From Chloroflexota bacterium (lineage in GTDB: Bacteria; Chloroflexota; Ktedonobacteria; Ktedonobacterales; Ktedonobacteraceae): DNA of 6,194 nt. Shown here in pieces: positions 5,461 to 6,194 of the stretch (position 1 is the first letter of the stretch; every line of letters starts with the position of its first letter). The notes beneath the pieces are model-generated. The model searched no databases and was not told the DNA's origin. It worked only from the letters and a program-made list of their open reading frames with translations. Location: the NCBI GenBank assembly GCA_021828635.1, contig JAJZEJ010000594.1, positions 1 through 6,194 on the forward strand. The letters run 5' to 3'. Both the position numbers and the translations under genes were made by a program.

Positions 5461-6194
5461 GACCGGCGTGGTTGTTGCCTCTGGACTGGCCTCAACTATC
5501 TGTTTTGTTGCCGTTGTCGCCCGCGTCGCCACGCGCCGTCGTTCCGGCCACCAGCAGATGACGCCGCCGATGAGCATGAACAGCCCACCATACCAGACCA
5601 GCGAGACCAGAGGATTGATGAAGACACGAATCTGCGCCTGTCCCGCGCCCTGCCAATCTGCCAGGAAGACATACACGTCCGTCAGGTTCGGCATCGTCGT
5701 AATCGAAATCTGGCTGACTGGCTGATTCTGGAAGTTGGTATAGATGGTGCGCCCAGGATAGATGTAGCGCAACAATTGCCCATTCTGCCAAATTTCTAAC
5801 TGCGCTGTGATATTCTGGTTATCGCTATTTTGCGTATTAACATTGCCCAGGAAGGTGAACTGATAGCCTGCGATAGTCACGTTCTGGCCTGCATTGAGCG
5901 TGGCATCCTGCTGTTGCTGGAAGAATTGTGAGCCGATAATACCTAGTGTCAAGGCCACCATGCCCAGGTGAACAATGTAGCCGCCATAACGCTGCCGATA
6001 GCGTTTGAAGAGCATAAAGAAGGCCAGCACATATGGCTCGCCGTGGCTATGGCGCACCCGTGCTCCGCGCCACAATTCATAGAAGATGGCACTGGCGGTA
6101 AAAGCACAGATGGCAAAACCAATATCAGCAAGCACAGAGGTCACGCCCAGTAGAGGCAGAATGATGGCGAAGATAGCCGCTACAATCGCCGGTA
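5458..6194 (-). CDS. ccmF: Heme lyase subunit CcmF, C-terminal part (5' end beyond the window)
   Basis: The frame is open to the right edge. The 244 visible residues begin PAIVAAIFAIILPLLGV and end TTPV-stop (TAG at 5460-5458), so a GTG at 6144 is internal, not a start. CcmF is usually about 640 residues or more, so roughly the last third is present; the WWD heme motif lies in the missing part. Visible landmarks: a membrane helix; GGYIVHLG at 5985-5962, whose His is probably the distal heme b ligand known in CcmF; the extracytoplasmic domain with PGRTIY, a variant of the family P-E-x-R-x-Y motif; the DVYVFLADW segment; and the last helix in NPLVSLVWYGGLFMLIGG before a basic cytoplasmic tail. 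CcmF transfers heme from CcmE to apocytochrome c with CcmH and CcmI, and ccmH follows directly. Confidence 0.95.
   Translation of the reverse strand, partial: PAIVAAIFAIILPLLGVTSVLADIGFAICAFTASAIFYELWRGARVRHSHGEPYVLAFFMLFKRYRQRYGGYIVHLGMVALTLGIIGSQFFQQQQDATLNAGQNVTIAGYQFTFLGNVNTQNSDNQNITAQLEIWQNGQLLRYIYPGRTIYTNFQNQPVSQISITTMPNLTDVYVFLADWQGAGQAQIRVFINPLVSLVWYGGLFMLIGGVICWWPERRRVATRATTATKQIVEASPEATTTPV

Noticed and set aside
5302..5799. Plus-strand open frame of 165 codons
   Set aside because: It is antisense to the start of ccmH and end of ccmF, both firmly identified. It is rich in Arg, Pro and Cys and shows no family features.
5458..6144. A complete gene starting at GTG 6144
   Set aside because: The frame stays open to the window edge and the residues upstream continue a CcmF membrane helix, so this is an internal codon of a truncated ccmF.

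Overview
The window is the distal part of a cytochrome c maturation (System I, Ccm) operon. All of it lies on the minus strand, so it reads from right to left. In transcription order the genes are: the 3' part of ccmF (cut by the right edge), a CcmH/NrfF-type thiol protein gene, a short CcmI-like gene, an unrecognised membrane-protein gene of 437 codons, ccmA, ccmB, ccmC, a 55-codon ccmD-like gene, and a DUF3054-type membrane protein gene. The six junctions from ccmH to ccmD are tight: a 1-nt TGATG overlap, a 20-nt overlap, two GTGA overlaps, then gaps of 5 and 12 nt. This indicates one translationally coupled transcript. No operon promoter is visible, so it should lie beyond the right edge.

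The genes form one pathway. CcmA and CcmB are the ATPase and permease of the CcmABCD complex. CcmC, with its WWD motif and two conserved histidines, handles heme on the outer face of the membrane, and CcmD is its small partner. CcmF performs the final heme-to-apocytochrome ligation with CcmH (CXXC thiol reductant) and CcmI. No ccmE (heme chaperone) or ccmG (thioredoxin) gene is in the window; they could lie beyond the right edge. The 437-residue protein has a signal peptide, a beta-rich extracytoplasmic part, one membrane helix, a histidine-rich linker and a CcmI-like helical hairpin. It is the least explained part of the operon.

The organism is probably a member of the Chloroflexota, perhaps of the Ktedonobacteria type. 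This is an inference from the CcmD-family form, the DUF3054 neighbour, moderate GC content and short GC-rich palindromic repeats with CGTAGGGGCG-like ends. It was not tested.

The left 166 bases hold the last 16 codons of a possible convergent plus-strand gene, then a palindromic repeat that includes a terminator-like hairpin. A related repeat lies at 683-752 between ccmD and the DUF3054 gene, so that gene has a repeat copy on each side. A third repeat of similar style appears to have inserted in frame into the 5' end of ccmH, where it encodes about 20 low-complexity residues and carries an eight-G tract.
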